Source: Actinomycetes bacterium (lineage in GTDB: Bacteria > Actinomycetota > Actinomycetes > Mycobacteriales > Mycobacteriaceae). From it: 13,806 bases of DNA. Below, in pieces: positions 1 through 9,686 of this stretch; position 1 is the first letter of the stretch; each line of letters opens with the position of its first letter. Under the pieces are notes generated by a model. The model searched no databases and was not told the origin of the DNA. It saw only the letters and a program-made list of their open reading frames with translations. A program made the translations under genes and the position numbers. The stretch is taken from the NCBI GenBank assembly GCA_022600695.1, contig JAHZJY010000306.1, forward strand, positions 1 to 13,806, written 5' to 3'.

Positions 1-210
1 CAGCCGCTCATCAGCCCGCAGCTGTTCGCCACCCTGCTCATCGTCTCGGGGCTTACGGCGCTGGCGCTGGCTTGGCTGCAGAACCGGCAGGCGATGCGAA
101 CCCTTCGGGCGGAGTTCGGTGACATGCCGTACTCGATCGCCAGCGTGATGTCGGCGTTCATTGCCGGGGTCGGTATCGTCGCGCTTATCGGAGTGGCATT
201 GCGGGTCTGA
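1..210 (+). CDS. C-terminal end of a small integral membrane protein (partial)
   Basis: Frame 1 is open from the first base to a TGA at 208-210 and gives 69 residues, so the start lies outside the window. Two hydrophobic stretches are visible: residues 8-26 (LFATLLIVSGLTALALAWL) and about 44-68 (YSIASVMSAFIAGVGIVALIGVALRV). They are joined by a short charged linker (QNRQAMRTLRAEFGDMP). This layout resembles the end of DUF202/YidH-type membrane proteins, but no diagnostic residue supports a firm family call. In M. tuberculosis the gene on this side of topA is the adenylate cyclase Rv3645. A cyclase would end in a soluble catalytic domain, so this is a different gene. It converges on topA with 25 bases between the stops. 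Function is unknown. Confidence 0.7.
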   Translation, partial: QPLISPQLFATLLIVSGLTALALAWLQNRQAMRTLRAEFGDMPYSIASVMSAFIAGVGIVALIGVALRV

Positions 211-235
211 GGAGTCCCGCCGCGATACCCGAACC

Positions 236-3055
<2,820 letters not shown>

Positions 3056-3228
3056 CTGCGCCTACGCTCCAATTCTTCCAGTCCGAACTTTCCGGTCCGG
3101 GATATCCAGTCTGCTTTTCTCGTATCAACCGATTATCTGGTCCGTGCCGCCCACCGATACCCCCAAACATCTCTCAATTTCGCACCCTCGGACTCCCCGA
3201 CGCAAACCGAGGTCCCGACGAGAGCCTC

Positions 3229-3807
3229 TCAGACCCGCGGCCACGCCGCCAACGCCGCACCGCCATCCGGAGGTTCCCCCACCGTCTCCACCAGCCGCGA
3301 CAGCCGTCTGCGGCCGCTGATCCGCAACGCCGGCCTGACCCCTCGAGTGCCGATCAGCGTTGGTGCGATACCGACCCGCATCAGCGCCGAAGCGAGCGGC
3401 GAATGGGTGTCCGGAGCGTGCTGGTCCAGTCCCAACAAGTAGCGGTCCGCCTCCGGGGTGCCGGCCGCCAGCGTCCAGGCCCGCAACTCGCGGGGACCGG
3501 GGAGCCACCGCGACGGGACGGTTTTGACCGCTCCGAGGGTCCAATCGGATGCGATACCCAGCAGTCGGGAATCGACGGCCGTGCGGACCAGCGGCTTGTC
3601 GTCCTCAGTGCGGGTGACCTCGGCCTGCAGTCCGACCGCGATCATCATGTCGGCCAGCGCGGCCGCCCGCCAGACGGCATCGACGACCACCGACAACCGG
3701 GCCCCCACTCCGACCGTGGCCACCTGACCGGAAGCCGCCAGCACCCCGGTCAGATCCGCAACGGCGGGCGGCACCGACTCGGCCGAGAAGAACGACAGCT
3801 GACTCAC
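3229..3807 (-). CDS. Conserved mycobacterial protein of unknown function (Rv3647c family)
   Basis: 192 residues, the same length as M. tuberculosis Rv3647c and very similar to it throughout: N-terminus MSQLSFFSAESVPPAVADL, a central block WLPGPRELRAWTLAAG at about 100-117, and GLDQHAPDTHSPLASALMRV. The C-terminal part contains ALRISGRRRLSRLVETVGEPP, a basic helix-like stretch that might contact nucleic acid; that is only a guess. No signal peptide or membrane segment is visible and I recognise no catalytic motif. The start is GTG at 3807, six bases after a TAGTGT -10 element, so the mRNA is probably leaderless. The gene lies between cspA and topA on the same strand. A terminator-like hairpin separates it from cspA, so it is probably a separate transcription unit that may read into topA. 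Function is unknown. Confidence 0.92.
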   Translation of the reverse strand: MSQLSFFSAESVPPAVADLTGVLAASGQVATVGVGARLSVVVDAVWRAAALADMMIAVGLQAEVTRTEDDKPLVRTAVDSRLLGIASDWTLGAVKTVPSRWLPGPRELRAWTLAAGTPEADRYLLGLDQHAPDTHSPLASALMRVGIAPTLIGTRGVRPALRISGRRRLSRLVETVGEPPDGGAALAAWPRV

Positions 3808-3813
3808 GATTCG

Positions 3814-3819
3814 ACACTA
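3814..3819 (-). promoter_or_regulatory. -10 element of a leaderless promoter for the Rv3647c-family gene
   Basis: On the minus strand TAGTGT fits the mycobacterial -10 pattern TAnnnT. It is followed by exactly six bases (cgaatc) and then the GTG start at 3807. That spacing places transcription initiation on the first base of the start codon. No Shine-Dalgarno sequence is present upstream, in keeping with leaderless translation, which is common in mycobacteria. No clear -35 is visible. Confidence 0.6.
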
Positions 3820-3879
3820 AGGCAGTTCGGCACGGACACCACGTCACCAAGCGGCGCCGACCGCTCCGAAAACGAAGGA

Positions 3880-3913
3880 CCCCCGCGGAACCGGATGTGC
3901 GGGGACGCGGGGG
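3880..3913 (-). terminator. Probable intrinsic terminator of cspA
   Basis: An 8-bp perfect GC stem, cccccgcg (3880-3887) with cgcggggg (3906-3913), encloses an 18-nt loop. Read on the minus strand it is followed by tccttcgttttc, a moderately U-rich tail. It begins about 75 nt after the cspA stop codon and before the start of the next minus-strand gene, which has its own promoter. The long loop and imperfect tail make it less than certain. Confidence 0.5.
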
Positions 3914-3988
3914 GACTCGGCAGATCGCCGCTGTGCAGACGATCCCGGTAGTGAGGCCGGTCGGCGTGATTCAGGCCGACGTCGTCGG

Positions 3989-4192
3989 TCAGACGGCGCG
4001 CACGCCGGTGGCCTGCGGCCCCTTAGGGCTCTGCCCCACCTCGAACTCGACCTTCTGGTTCTCCTCCAAGGTGCGGAACCCCGACCCCTGGATTTCCGTG
4101 TAGTGGACAAACACGTCGGCGGAGCCATCCTCCGGAGCGATGAAGCCGAAGCCCTTCTCCGCGTTGAACCACTTCACAGTTCCCTGTGGCAT
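3989..4192 (-). CDS. cspA: Cold-shock domain protein CspA
   Basis: 67 residues forming one complete cold-shock domain, a five-strand OB fold that binds single-stranded RNA and DNA and acts as an RNA chaperone in the cytoplasm. RNP1 is KGFGFI at 13-18 and RNP2 is VFVHY at 27-31. The opening [20 protein letters not shown] is typical. It corresponds to M. tuberculosis Rv3648c. The ATG start at 4192 has a good ribosome-binding site, GAAGAAGG, seven bases upstream. The stop is TGA at 3989-3991. It is transcribed alone, away from the divergent helicase gene. The 5' leader may be long, as for other cold-shock genes, but I cannot place its promoter confidently. Confidence 0.98.
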   Translation of the reverse strand: MPQGTVKWFNAEKGFGFIAPEDGSADVFVHYTEIQGSGFRTLEENQKVEFEVGQSPKGPQATGVRAV

Positions 4193-4501
4193 TTTCGTAC
4201 CTTCTTCACTTCATGCGGGAACGGTCCACCGATATTCCGAATAGACCGGGCCGGTTCCGACCGCCATCCTTCGTGGAATCGTCGGGTTGACCGAACTGAA
4301 GACCCTCGCAGGAACCGCGATCGCAACGTCGATCCTGCGAAGTGAGACACGAACACAGAAGCTGCGACCACTTTCATCCAATCACGTTCGGCACGGTTAG
4401 AACAGACTTGGCAGAGACTGCGCCACGATTCGCTCGGATCATCGCGTGGTGGATCATTGCGCGTTGGATTATCGAAGGGGACGGACGGGGGCTAGCTGCA
4501 G
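4193..4501. other. Divergent intergenic region between cspA and the helicase gene
   Basis: These 309 bases must carry promoters for cspA (minus) and for the helicase (plus). Near cspA the only clear element is its ribosome-binding site (4200-4207). Near the helicase a GGGGG run at 4487-4491 lies ten bases before the ATG and is a possible Shine-Dalgarno sequence. A GATTAT hexamer at 4467-4472 is a weak -10 candidate on the plus strand, without a matching -35. Open frames here are short, overlap one another and look random. I see no riboswitch, repeat or RNA gene. Confidence 0.6.
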
Positions 4502-6859
4502 ATGGCGAGTTTCGGCGGCGATCTGCTCGCGGCTGTCCGCGGGCCGGGCGCAGGACAAAACGCGTCGCTCTTACACGTCGCCGAAATACCCGCCCGCAGC
4601 GGCGAGCCACGGGCTTGGCCGTCCTGGGTACATCCGGCGATCCCCGCCGCACTACACGCCCACGGCATCACTGCGCCGTGGTCGCATCAGGTCGAGGCCG
4701 CTGACTTGGCCCGGGCCGGCCGCGATGTGATCATCAGCACCGGCACGGCGTCCGGAAAATCGCTGGCATTCCAACTTCCCATCCTGGACGCTCTGGCCCG
4801 CGACCCCCGCGCCCGGGTGCTTTACCTGTCCCCCACAAAGGCCCTCGGTCACGACCAACTCCGCGCCGCCGACCTGCTCACCGCCGAAGTTGCGGGCTGC
4901 GCCGACATCGCGCCCACCCCCTATGACGGTGACACCGCCCCGGATATTCGCCGCTTCGCGCGCGAACGCTCGCGCTGGCTTTTCTCGAATCCCGACATGG
5001 TTCACCTGTCGCTGCTCCGCAACCACCCCCGATGGGCCGTCTTCCTGCGCAACCTGCGCTATGTCGTGGTCGACGAATGTCATCACTACCGAGGAGTATT
5101 CGGGTCGAATGTCGCCCTGGTGATGCGTCGGCTGCTACGACTGTGCGCCCGCTACGCACCAGCCGAGTCGACCGGGCCGTCGGTGATTTTCGCCAGTGCG
5201 ACCACCGCCGCACCAGGTGCGACCGCGGCCGAGTTGATCGGCCGGTCGGTCGCCGAGGTCACCCGCGACGGTTCACCGCACGGCGCCCGCACCGTCGCAC
5301 TGTGGGAGCCCGAACTGCGCCACGATCGGCGGGGGGAACACGGCGCTCCGGTCCGCCGGTCTGCCGGTGCCGAGTCGGCGCGGATGATGGCCGACTTGGT
5401 GGCCGAGGGAGCCCGGACCCTGACATTCGTCAGATCTCGCCGAGGTGCTGAGTTGACGGCGCTGGCGGCCCGTTCGCGGCTTGAGGACATCGCCCCGCAG
5501 CTACGCGACACGGTGGCCTCCTACCGGGCCGGATACCTCGCCGAGGATCGGCGGGTATTGGAGCGGGCACTGGCCGACGGGAGGCTCCGCGGGCTGGCCA
5601 CCACCAACGCCCTGGAGTTGGGCATCGACATCTCCGGCCTGGATGCCGTTGTCATCGCCGGGTTTCCCGGAACTGTCGCCTCATTCTGGCAACAGGCGGG
5701 CCGCTGCGGGCGGCGCGGCCAGAGCGCGCTGGTCGTGCTGGTCGCCCGAGATGACCCGCTGGACACCTACCTCGTCCACCACCCCGAAGCCCTCCTCGGT
5801 AAACCGGTGGAACGGGTGGTTATCGACCCGGCCAACCGCTACGTAATCGGTCCTCAGTTACTCTGCGCCGCGACCGAGATGCCACTGACCCCGGATGAGG
5901 TGGACCGCTGGCAGGCCGGTCCGGTGACCCGGGATCTGGTGGCGGCAGGACTTCTGCGCCGGCGACCGGGCGGGTTCTTCCCGGTCGCCGGACTCGAGCC
6001 GCACCACGAGGTCGACATCCGCGGCGCCGGTGGCCGAAACGTCACCATCGTCGAGTCTGGGACCGGACGGGTGCTGGGCAGCACCGAAGCCGGCCAGGCT
6101 CCGGCAACCGTGCATCCAGGAGCGGTCTATCTGCACCAGGGCGAGAGCTACCTGGTGGACACCCTGAACCTCGACGACCGCATCGCGTTCGTCCACCCCG
6201 AGGATCCCGGGTATGTCACCCATCCCCGGGTCGTCACCGATATCGCCGTCAACGGGGACGGCGACCGCGTCGATTATGGCGAGGTGGTAACCGGGCTGGT
6301 TCCGGTATCGGTCACCCGCCGGGTGATCGGCTACCTGCGGCGGAACGCTGCCGGTGAGATGCTCGACTTCGTCGAGTTGGACATGCCGGAGCAGAGCCTG
6401 TCGACCACCGCCGTGATGTACACGATCACACCGGAGGCGCTGCAGGCCGGCGGCCTCGCGCCGGCGCGGATCCCGGGCTCACTCCATGCCGCCGAGCACG
6501 CTGCCATCGGCCTGCTTCCACTCGTGGCCAGCTGCGATCGCGGTGATATCGGCGGGGTCTCGACCGCGGTCGGCGAGGCCGGGCTTCCGACGGTGTTCGT
6601 CTACGACGGACACCCGGGCGGTGCCGGCTTCGCCGAACGGGGATACCACTGCATCGGCACCTGGTTGCGCGCCACCCTCGAGGCGATCGAAGCCTGCGAT
6701 TGCACGCAGGGTTGTCCATCCTGCGTGCAATCGCCGAAATGTGGCAACGGCAACGACCCGCTCGACAAATCGGGCGCTGTCCGCGTGCTCAACATTGTGC
6801 TGACCGGTGTAGCCGCTGATCAGCGCCGACCAGAGCCGATGTCGGCCGACCCCTCGTGA
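4502..6859 (+). CDS. DExH-box superfamily 2 DNA helicase with C-terminal Cys cluster (Rv3649; MrfA/Hrq1-like)
   Basis: 785 residues. A RecA-like helicase core occupies roughly 55-415. The Q-like region is WSHQVEAA (60-67) and Walker A is GTASGKS (81-87, Lys86). Motif Ia is YLSPTKALGHDQL, the Walker B box is DECH (191-194), motif III is SAT (232-234) and motif VI is QQAGRCGRRG (397-406). The C-terminal half is the DUF1998-type region, with YDGHPGGAGF at 701-710 and a cysteine cluster at C732, C734, C738, C741 and C747 that probably binds zinc. Relatives include B. subtilis MrfA, which repairs mitomycin adducts, fungal Hrq1 and mycobacterial SftH, 3'-to-5' DNA translocases. A repair or DNA-processing role is therefore inferred. 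The family is also known as the DEAD/DEAH helicase of the actinobacterial helicase/secretion neighborhood. The start MASFGG matches M. tuberculosis Rv3649. No truncation or missing motif is seen. Confidence 0.96.
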   Translation: MASFGGDLLAAVRGPGAGQNASLLHVAEIPARSGEPRAWPSWVHPAIPAALHAHGITAPWSHQVEAADLARAGRDVIISTGTASGKSLAFQLPILDALARDPRARVLYLSPTKALGHDQLRAADLLTAEVAGCADIAPTPYDGDTAPDIRRFARERSRWLFSNPDMVHLSLLRNHPRWAVFLRNLRYVVVDECHHYRGVFGSNVALVMRRLLRLCARYAPAESTGPSVIFASATTAAPGATAAELIGRSVAEVTRDGSPHGARTVALWEPELRHDRRGEHGAPVRRSAGAESARMMADLVAEGARTLTFVRSRRGAELTALAARSRLEDIAPQLRDTVASYRAGYLAEDRRVLERALADGRLRGLATTNALELGIDISGLDAVVIAGFPGTVASFWQQAGRCGRRGQSALVVLVARDDPLDTYLVHHPEALLGKPVERVVIDPANRYVIGPQLLCAATEMPLTPDEVDRWQAGPVTRDLVAAGLLRRRPGGFFPVAGLEPHHEVDIRGAGGRNVTIVESGTGRVLGSTEAGQAPATVHPGAVYLHQGESYLVDTLNLDDRIAFVHPEDPGYVTHPRVVTDIAVNGDGDRVDYGEVVTGLVPVSVTRRVIGYLRRNAAGEMLDFVELDMPEQSLSTTAVMYTITPEALQAGGLAPARIPGSLHAAEHAAIGLLPLVASCDRGDIGGVSTAVGEAGLPTVFVYDGHPGGAGFAERGYHCIGTWLRATLEAIEACDCTQGCPSCVQSPKCGNGNDPLDKSGAVRVLNIVLTGVAADQRRPEPMSADPS

Positions 6860-7114
6860 CAGTCGACAGCCATGACCGCGCGCATACGTAGACCAGCGAC
6901 GTTGACGCCCCTGGGGGCACACCAGTCAGAGCAGCGAACGGTCGGATAACACGATCCGTCCGCAAGTCCGCAGAGCGGACGTAACTGAAAGTACTGCCTA
7001 GTGCGGATTCCCGCAATCAAACGACTTAAATTCACCCCCGCTTTTCCCGGTTACGTGCGGTTTCACCTGCGAATTCCGGGCTACCCCGGCAGTCGGGTGG
7101 CCTTCGGTCGCCAG
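6860..7114. other. Intergenic region after the helicase; two small hairpins, no gene
   Basis: In M. tuberculosis this gap holds a PE gene (Rv3650); none is present here. A 7-bp perfect stem (cgtccgc 6957-6963 with gcggacg 6975-6981, 11-nt loop) could terminate the helicase transcript but has no U-tract. A second, 5-bp stem with a four-base loop lies at 7002-7015 (tgcgg/ccgca). The stretch 7016-7060 is somewhat AT-rich. No coding potential is recognised. Confidence 0.55.
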
Positions 7115-7120
7115 TAAGCT
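7115..7120 (+). promoter_or_regulatory. -10 element of a leaderless promoter for the Rv3651-type gene
   Basis: TAAGCT matches the TAnnnT pattern and is followed by six bases (gatcac) and the GTG start at 7127, putting the transcription start on the G of the start codon. There is no Shine-Dalgarno sequence upstream of the GTG. The arrangement is the same as that before the Rv3647c-family gene. Confidence 0.7.
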
Positions 7121-7126
7121 GATCAC

Positions 7127-8152
7127 GTGAATCAGGATTGGCTGCTGGTAGAAACCTTGGGTGAGCAACCCATGGTCGTAGCCCATGGTCGGCAGATGAA
7201 GAATTTCGTGCCCCTGGCCGTTTTCCTGCGCCGCAATCCCAACCTCGCCGCCATCCAGACGGCGATCACCGAGACGGTCTCGACCCGCACCGGCCTGGCC
7301 AGCATCACACCCAAAACCAAGCGCGTCATCCGTACCGAACCCGTCCAGATGTCCGACGGATGTATCCATGGCGTGCACGTCTGGAGCGGTTCCACCGACG
7401 CCGAACCCCCGGAACGACCGATCGCGGGTCCGCTCAAGTGGGATATGACGCTGGGAGAAGGCACCGCCACGGTTGAGTACCTGGTCAATGCCGGTATGGA
7501 CCCGTCCGAGGAAACGTTGACCGGCCGGGCGTTCATCGAGGACATCCCAAGCCGCAGCTTCAACCGGGACGAATCGAAGGCGCTGTCCTGGGCGATCGAT
7601 GCCGAACCGGGCCGGACCTTCTGCAGTACCTGGGATTTCCCGGACAAGCTGGGTGGATTCCGCAGGGTGGGCTGGTGCACCAGAACTCTCATGGAGGCGG
7701 ATGAGGACGGCAAAGACCATCTGGTGGCCCGGTCGATGAACCTGTTGGAAACCATCCGCGACTCACCGTCCGGTTCTGAGGAGCTTGCCCACCGGATCGT
7801 CGACGGGCTGTCTCAGCCCGGGTCGTACCGGCTGATCATCGATCTGCAGAACTGGCGAGCGCTGAAGTGGCTCGACAAACCGTGCCCACTGGTGGATTGG
7901 AGCAACCGGCAGCAGATGCATCCCGATGACGAACACCTGCGGCCGCGACTGGCCAGAGAGCTTGAGAACGGGTCCACGAGCGCGGTGCTGCGCCTTCCCG
8001 GCAAGAGCCAGGATTGGGTGCCGTTGCACGTCACGGTCAGCCGGATGGCACTCGACAATGGCACCCACGCCGGCCTGGTGACACTCCGGGAGCCCACCGG
8101 CGAGGAACTCGCTGAAACCGGGTTCGAAGCGGCCGGCGAAGCGGACTCCTAG
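7127..8152 (+). CDS. Rv3651-family sensor-domain protein (PAS-GAF-PAS)
   Basis: 341 residues, close to M. tuberculosis Rv3651 (about 345), with the characteristic opening MNQDWLLVETLGEQP. The M. tuberculosis protein has a published crystal structure showing three sensor folds in series: an N-terminal PAS, a central GAF-like domain and a C-terminal PAS. Here the first would cover roughly 1-100, the second roughly 105-210 (around WDMTLGEGTATVEYLVNAG to the VARSMNLLETI helix), and the third about 220-330 (SYRLIIDLQNW to HAGLVTLREPTGEE). No kinase, cyclase or DNA-binding output domain is attached, and there is no signal peptide or membrane segment. It probably acts through a partner protein. Ligand and function are unknown. 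Translation is probably leaderless. The gene ends in TAG 22 bases before the convergent end of the Tad operon; the PE_PGRS genes found there in M. tuberculosis are missing. Confidence 0.93.
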   Translation: MNQDWLLVETLGEQPMVVAHGRQMKNFVPLAVFLRRNPNLAAIQTAITETVSTRTGLASITPKTKRVIRTEPVQMSDGCIHGVHVWSGSTDAEPPERPIAGPLKWDMTLGEGTATVEYLVNAGMDPSEETLTGRAFIEDIPSRSFNRDESKALSWAIDAEPGRTFCSTWDFPDKLGGFRRVGWCTRTLMEADEDGKDHLVARSMNLLETIRDSPSGSEELAHRIVDGLSQPGSYRLIIDLQNWRALKWLDKPCPLVDWSNRQQMHPDDEHLRPRLARELENGSTSAVLRLPGKSQDWVPLHVTVSRMALDNGTHAGLVTLREPTGEELAETGFEAAGEADS

Positions 8153-8174
8153 GCTCATCCTGATCCCCGGCGCA

Positions 8175-8489
8175 TCAGCCCCGGGAACCAGGTCCGGCCC
8201 GCGCGGCGGCCCCGGACTCGGCGTTGATCCACCCGCCCACCCGGATCGTGACGGTCACCACAACATCGAGGCGATCGATGTCGCACCCGCTGACCGTAGC
8301 CCGCATTGCATCGGCGACAACCCACGCTTCCCGGCATGCTGCTATCGCGCCGGCCGGCAACCGGACCGCCGCTGCCAGTGCCGCCAGATCGGCTGCCGCC
8401 TGCGCCCGGTGCCGCGCGACCACAGCCGATCCGAGCCAGGCGCCTCCCAGCGCCACCATCACCAGCGTGGCGATCATGGCAGCTGCCAA
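8175..8489 (-). CDS. TadE-like protein of the helicase/secretion neighborhood (Rv3654c family)
   Basis: Last gene of the Tad operon. One N-terminal membrane helix is followed by the conserved block SAVVARHRAQAAADLAALAA, then a short domain with a cysteine pair (C62 in one-based numbering from the upstream SDD, and C79), and a Gly/Ala-rich tail ending GPGSRG. This matches the Rv3654c/TadE-like family, thought to be a minor pseudopilin or assembly factor. M. tuberculosis Rv3654c has been reported to influence macrophage apoptosis. Start choice is difficult. Similarity suggests the protein begins SDDSGAGSVLAAAM, but the codon before SDD is GTC (8517-8519), not a usual start. I give the first canonical in-frame start after the tadE stop, TTG at 8489 (104 residues), with CAGG seven bases upstream; ATG at 8477 is the next. 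The frame is open upstream across tadE, but those residues look like a shadow of tadE. Confidence 0.75.
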   Translation of the reverse strand: MAAAMIATLVMVALGGAWLGSAVVARHRAQAAADLAALAAAVRLPAGAIAACREAWVVADAMRATVSGCDIDRLDVVVTVTIRVGGWINAESGAAARAGPGSRG

Positions 8490-8511
8490 TACCGAACCTG
8501 CCCCGCTGTCG

Positions 8512-8838
8512 TCACTGACCGGGCTCCGCCACCGAGACGGCCTCTGCGATGACTGTGACCCCGGGCAGTACCGGCGAGCGCCCGCTGACCCGGGCCACGA
8601 CGTAGTCGCCGTCGCGGCGCAGTTCCACCGAGGCGCCCGCCGGAGCCAGGCTGGCGGCAGCGCCCAGCCCGGCCCCATCACCGCGCGAAGCCAACCGGGC
8701 GGCCTCCCTGGCCGCGTCGATACAGCGGATCTGCATGGCGACCGCCGTGAGACCGGCAACGCACAACAGCAGCACCGCGACAAGGCTCGCGATGGCCAAC
8801 GCGGCCTCCACCGTGCTGAAACCGCCATCGCGGGTCAG
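8512..8838 (-). CDS. TadE-family pseudopilin (Rv3655c family), apparent CTG start
   Basis: 108 residues if started at CTG 8838-8836: MTRDGGFSTVEAALAIAS. A prepilin-type cleavage motif is visible: Gly6, then FSTVE with Glu at +5, followed by a hydrophobic helix (about 12-33) and a small extracytoplasmic domain containing CIDAAREAARLASRGD and RRDGDYVVARVSG. This is the TadE pattern: a minor pilin-like subunit processed by prepilin peptidase and needed to assemble Flp pili. The in-frame codons upstream contain no ATG, GTG or TTG for well over 60 codons. The first canonical start inside (GTG in STVEAA) would destroy the cleavage motif. The CTG overlaps the TGA of flp as CTGA, mirroring the ATGA/GTGA couplings elsewhere in the operon, so re-initiation at CTG is the best reading. 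Its TGA (8512-8514) lies just before the next gene. Confidence 0.8.
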   Translation of the reverse strand: MTRDGGFSTVEAALAIASLVAVLLLCVAGLTAVAMQIRCIDAAREAARLASRGDGAGLGAAASLAPAGASVELRRDGDYVVARVSGRSPVLPGVTVIAEAVSVAEPGQ

Positions 8839-9050
8839 ACCCGGGTGGTCAGTGCCCGATTGATGATCGTGGTCAGCGCTCCGACAATCGAGTCTCCGGT
8901 CACCACGCTGTAGAGAATGGCGCCAAAAGCGGCTGCGGCGATTGTCCCGATCGCGTACTCGACGGTCGACATACCCGTTTCGTCCGCGATCAGCATTGCC
9001 ATGCGGCTCCGTGCTTCTCGGATCGCAGTGTGCATCGTTGTTTTGTGCAT
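8835..9050 (-). CDS. flp: Flp-type pilin (Rv3656c family, DUF4244)
   Basis: 71 residues, the major pilin candidate of the Tad system. A positively charged leader (1-26, MHKTTMHTAIREARSRMAML...) ends in Gly26. It is followed by MSTVEY, so Glu31 is at +5 and Tyr32 at +6 of the mature protein, the classic Flp G/xxxxEY processing site. A hydrophobic helix (33-50, AIGTIAAAAFGAILYSVV) follows, then a short tail. Cleavage needs a prepilin peptidase that is not in this window; in M. tuberculosis the candidate is Rv2551c. Two ATG codons, at 9050 and 9035, lie in two copies of a 15-bp duplication. The first is preferred because AAAGGG and GGAGG precede it. A 45-base gap with a hairpin separates it from the upstream tadC-like gene, whereas its stop overlaps the tadE CTG. 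Confidence 0.92.
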   Translation of the reverse strand: MHKTTMHTAIREARSRMAMLIADETGMSTVEYAIGTIAAAAFGAILYSVVTGDSIVGALTTIINRALTTRV

Positions 9051-9059
9051 CGTTGTTTT
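9030..9059. repeat. 15-bp perfect tandem duplication at the flp start
   Basis: gtgcatcgttgtttt occurs at 9030-9044 and again at 9045-9059 without mismatch. On the minus strand each copy contains an ATG in the flp frame followed by CAC, so the pilin leader begins MHKTTMHTA and has two possible starts 15 bases apart. Confidence 0.95.
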
Positions 9060-9066
9060 CCCTTTC

Positions 9067-9082
9067 CTCCGGTTCTCCGGAA
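9067..9082 (-). promoter_or_regulatory. Hairpin beside the flp ribosome-binding site
   Basis: On the minus strand uuccgg (9082-9077) pairs with ccggag (9072-9067) around the tetraloop agaa; the outermost pair is U-G. The 3' arm overlaps the beginning of the purine-rich GGAGGAAAGG that serves flp. It lies in the only real gap inside the operon and could act as an mRNA processing or stability element, or modulate pilin translation. The role is inferred. Confidence 0.5.
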
Positions 9083-9095
9083 CATCCAGTTGCGG

Positions 9096-9686
9096 TCACT
9101 GCAGCGCCACCCCGAGGATCTCCCCGGCAAGACCGGCCACCACCGGGACGATTCCCAGGCAGAGGAAGGCGGGCAGGAAGCACAAACCGAGCGGTCCGGC
9201 GATGAGGACCCCCGCCCTTTCCGCCGCCGCCGAGGCGGCATTGCCCGCGTTGCTCCGCTGCTGCTCGGCCAGTTCTGCCAGCCCGTCCGCCAGAGCGCTG
9301 CCCGCTGATGCCGAGCGACGGGCCAAACGGGCCAGCGCGACACACTCCTCCCCGGAGTCCGCGCTGTGTACCTGCCATGCGGTATCCGGGTCCGAACCGA
9401 GTGCCAGCAGGTCGGCCGCCCGACGCAATAAGGCCGCCAACTCGGGCGGCGCGAAGGCGGCCGTTGCGTCAGCCGCGGCGGCTACCGTCATCCCGGCCGC
9501 GAGACACACCGCCAAGACGTCCAGAGCCGATGCGGCCGCGAAGGGATCCCGACCGGTGCGAGCCACCCCGGTGCGCGGCGCCGCCCGATTACCCCGGCCC
9601 GGCAGGATGCCGACCCTGCCCCGGACGATGGACGGGCCCCCACCCCACAGCACGGCGGCGGCCAGCAACACGGCCGCGACCGTCAT
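9096..9686 (-). CDS. TadC-like type II secretion F-family membrane protein (Rv3657c family)
   Basis: 196 residues from the ATG at 9686, which overlaps the TGA of the tadB-like gene as ATGA. There is an N-terminal hydrophobic helix (2-15). A helical T2SSF core follows, beginning LDVLAVCLAAGMTVAAA (56-72) and including the Asp/Glu-rich SADSGEECVALARLARRS. The C-terminal membrane hairpin is GPLGLCFLPAFLCLGIVPVVAGLAG (164-188), whose CFLPAF motif is typical of TadC. It would form the inner-membrane platform with TadB and transmit movement from the TadA ATPase to pilin assembly. The length is close to M. tuberculosis Rv3657c and shorter than proteobacterial TadC, as usual for actinobacteria. The open frame extends upstream to 9764 but those extra residues overlap tadB and are rejected. 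Confidence 0.9.
   Translation of the reverse strand: MTVAAVLLAAAVLWGGGPSIVRGRVGILPGRGNRAAPRTGVARTGRDPFAAASALDVLAVCLAAGMTVAAAADATAAFAPPELAALLRRAADLLALGSDPDTAWQVHSADSGEECVALARLARRSASAGSALADGLAELAEQQRSNAGNAASAAAERAGVLIAGPLGLCFLPAFLCLGIVPVVAGLAGEILGVALQ

Noticed and set aside
3186..3212. Hairpin cctcgg/ccgagg after the Rv3647c-family gene
   Set aside because: A 6-bp stem with a 15-base loop and no U-rich tail; could be chance, so not listed as a terminator.
8490..8828. Long upstream extension of the TadE-like gene
   Set aside because: The extra residues overlap tadE in another frame, are Arg/Ser/Pro/Cys-rich and contain nothing typical of the family.
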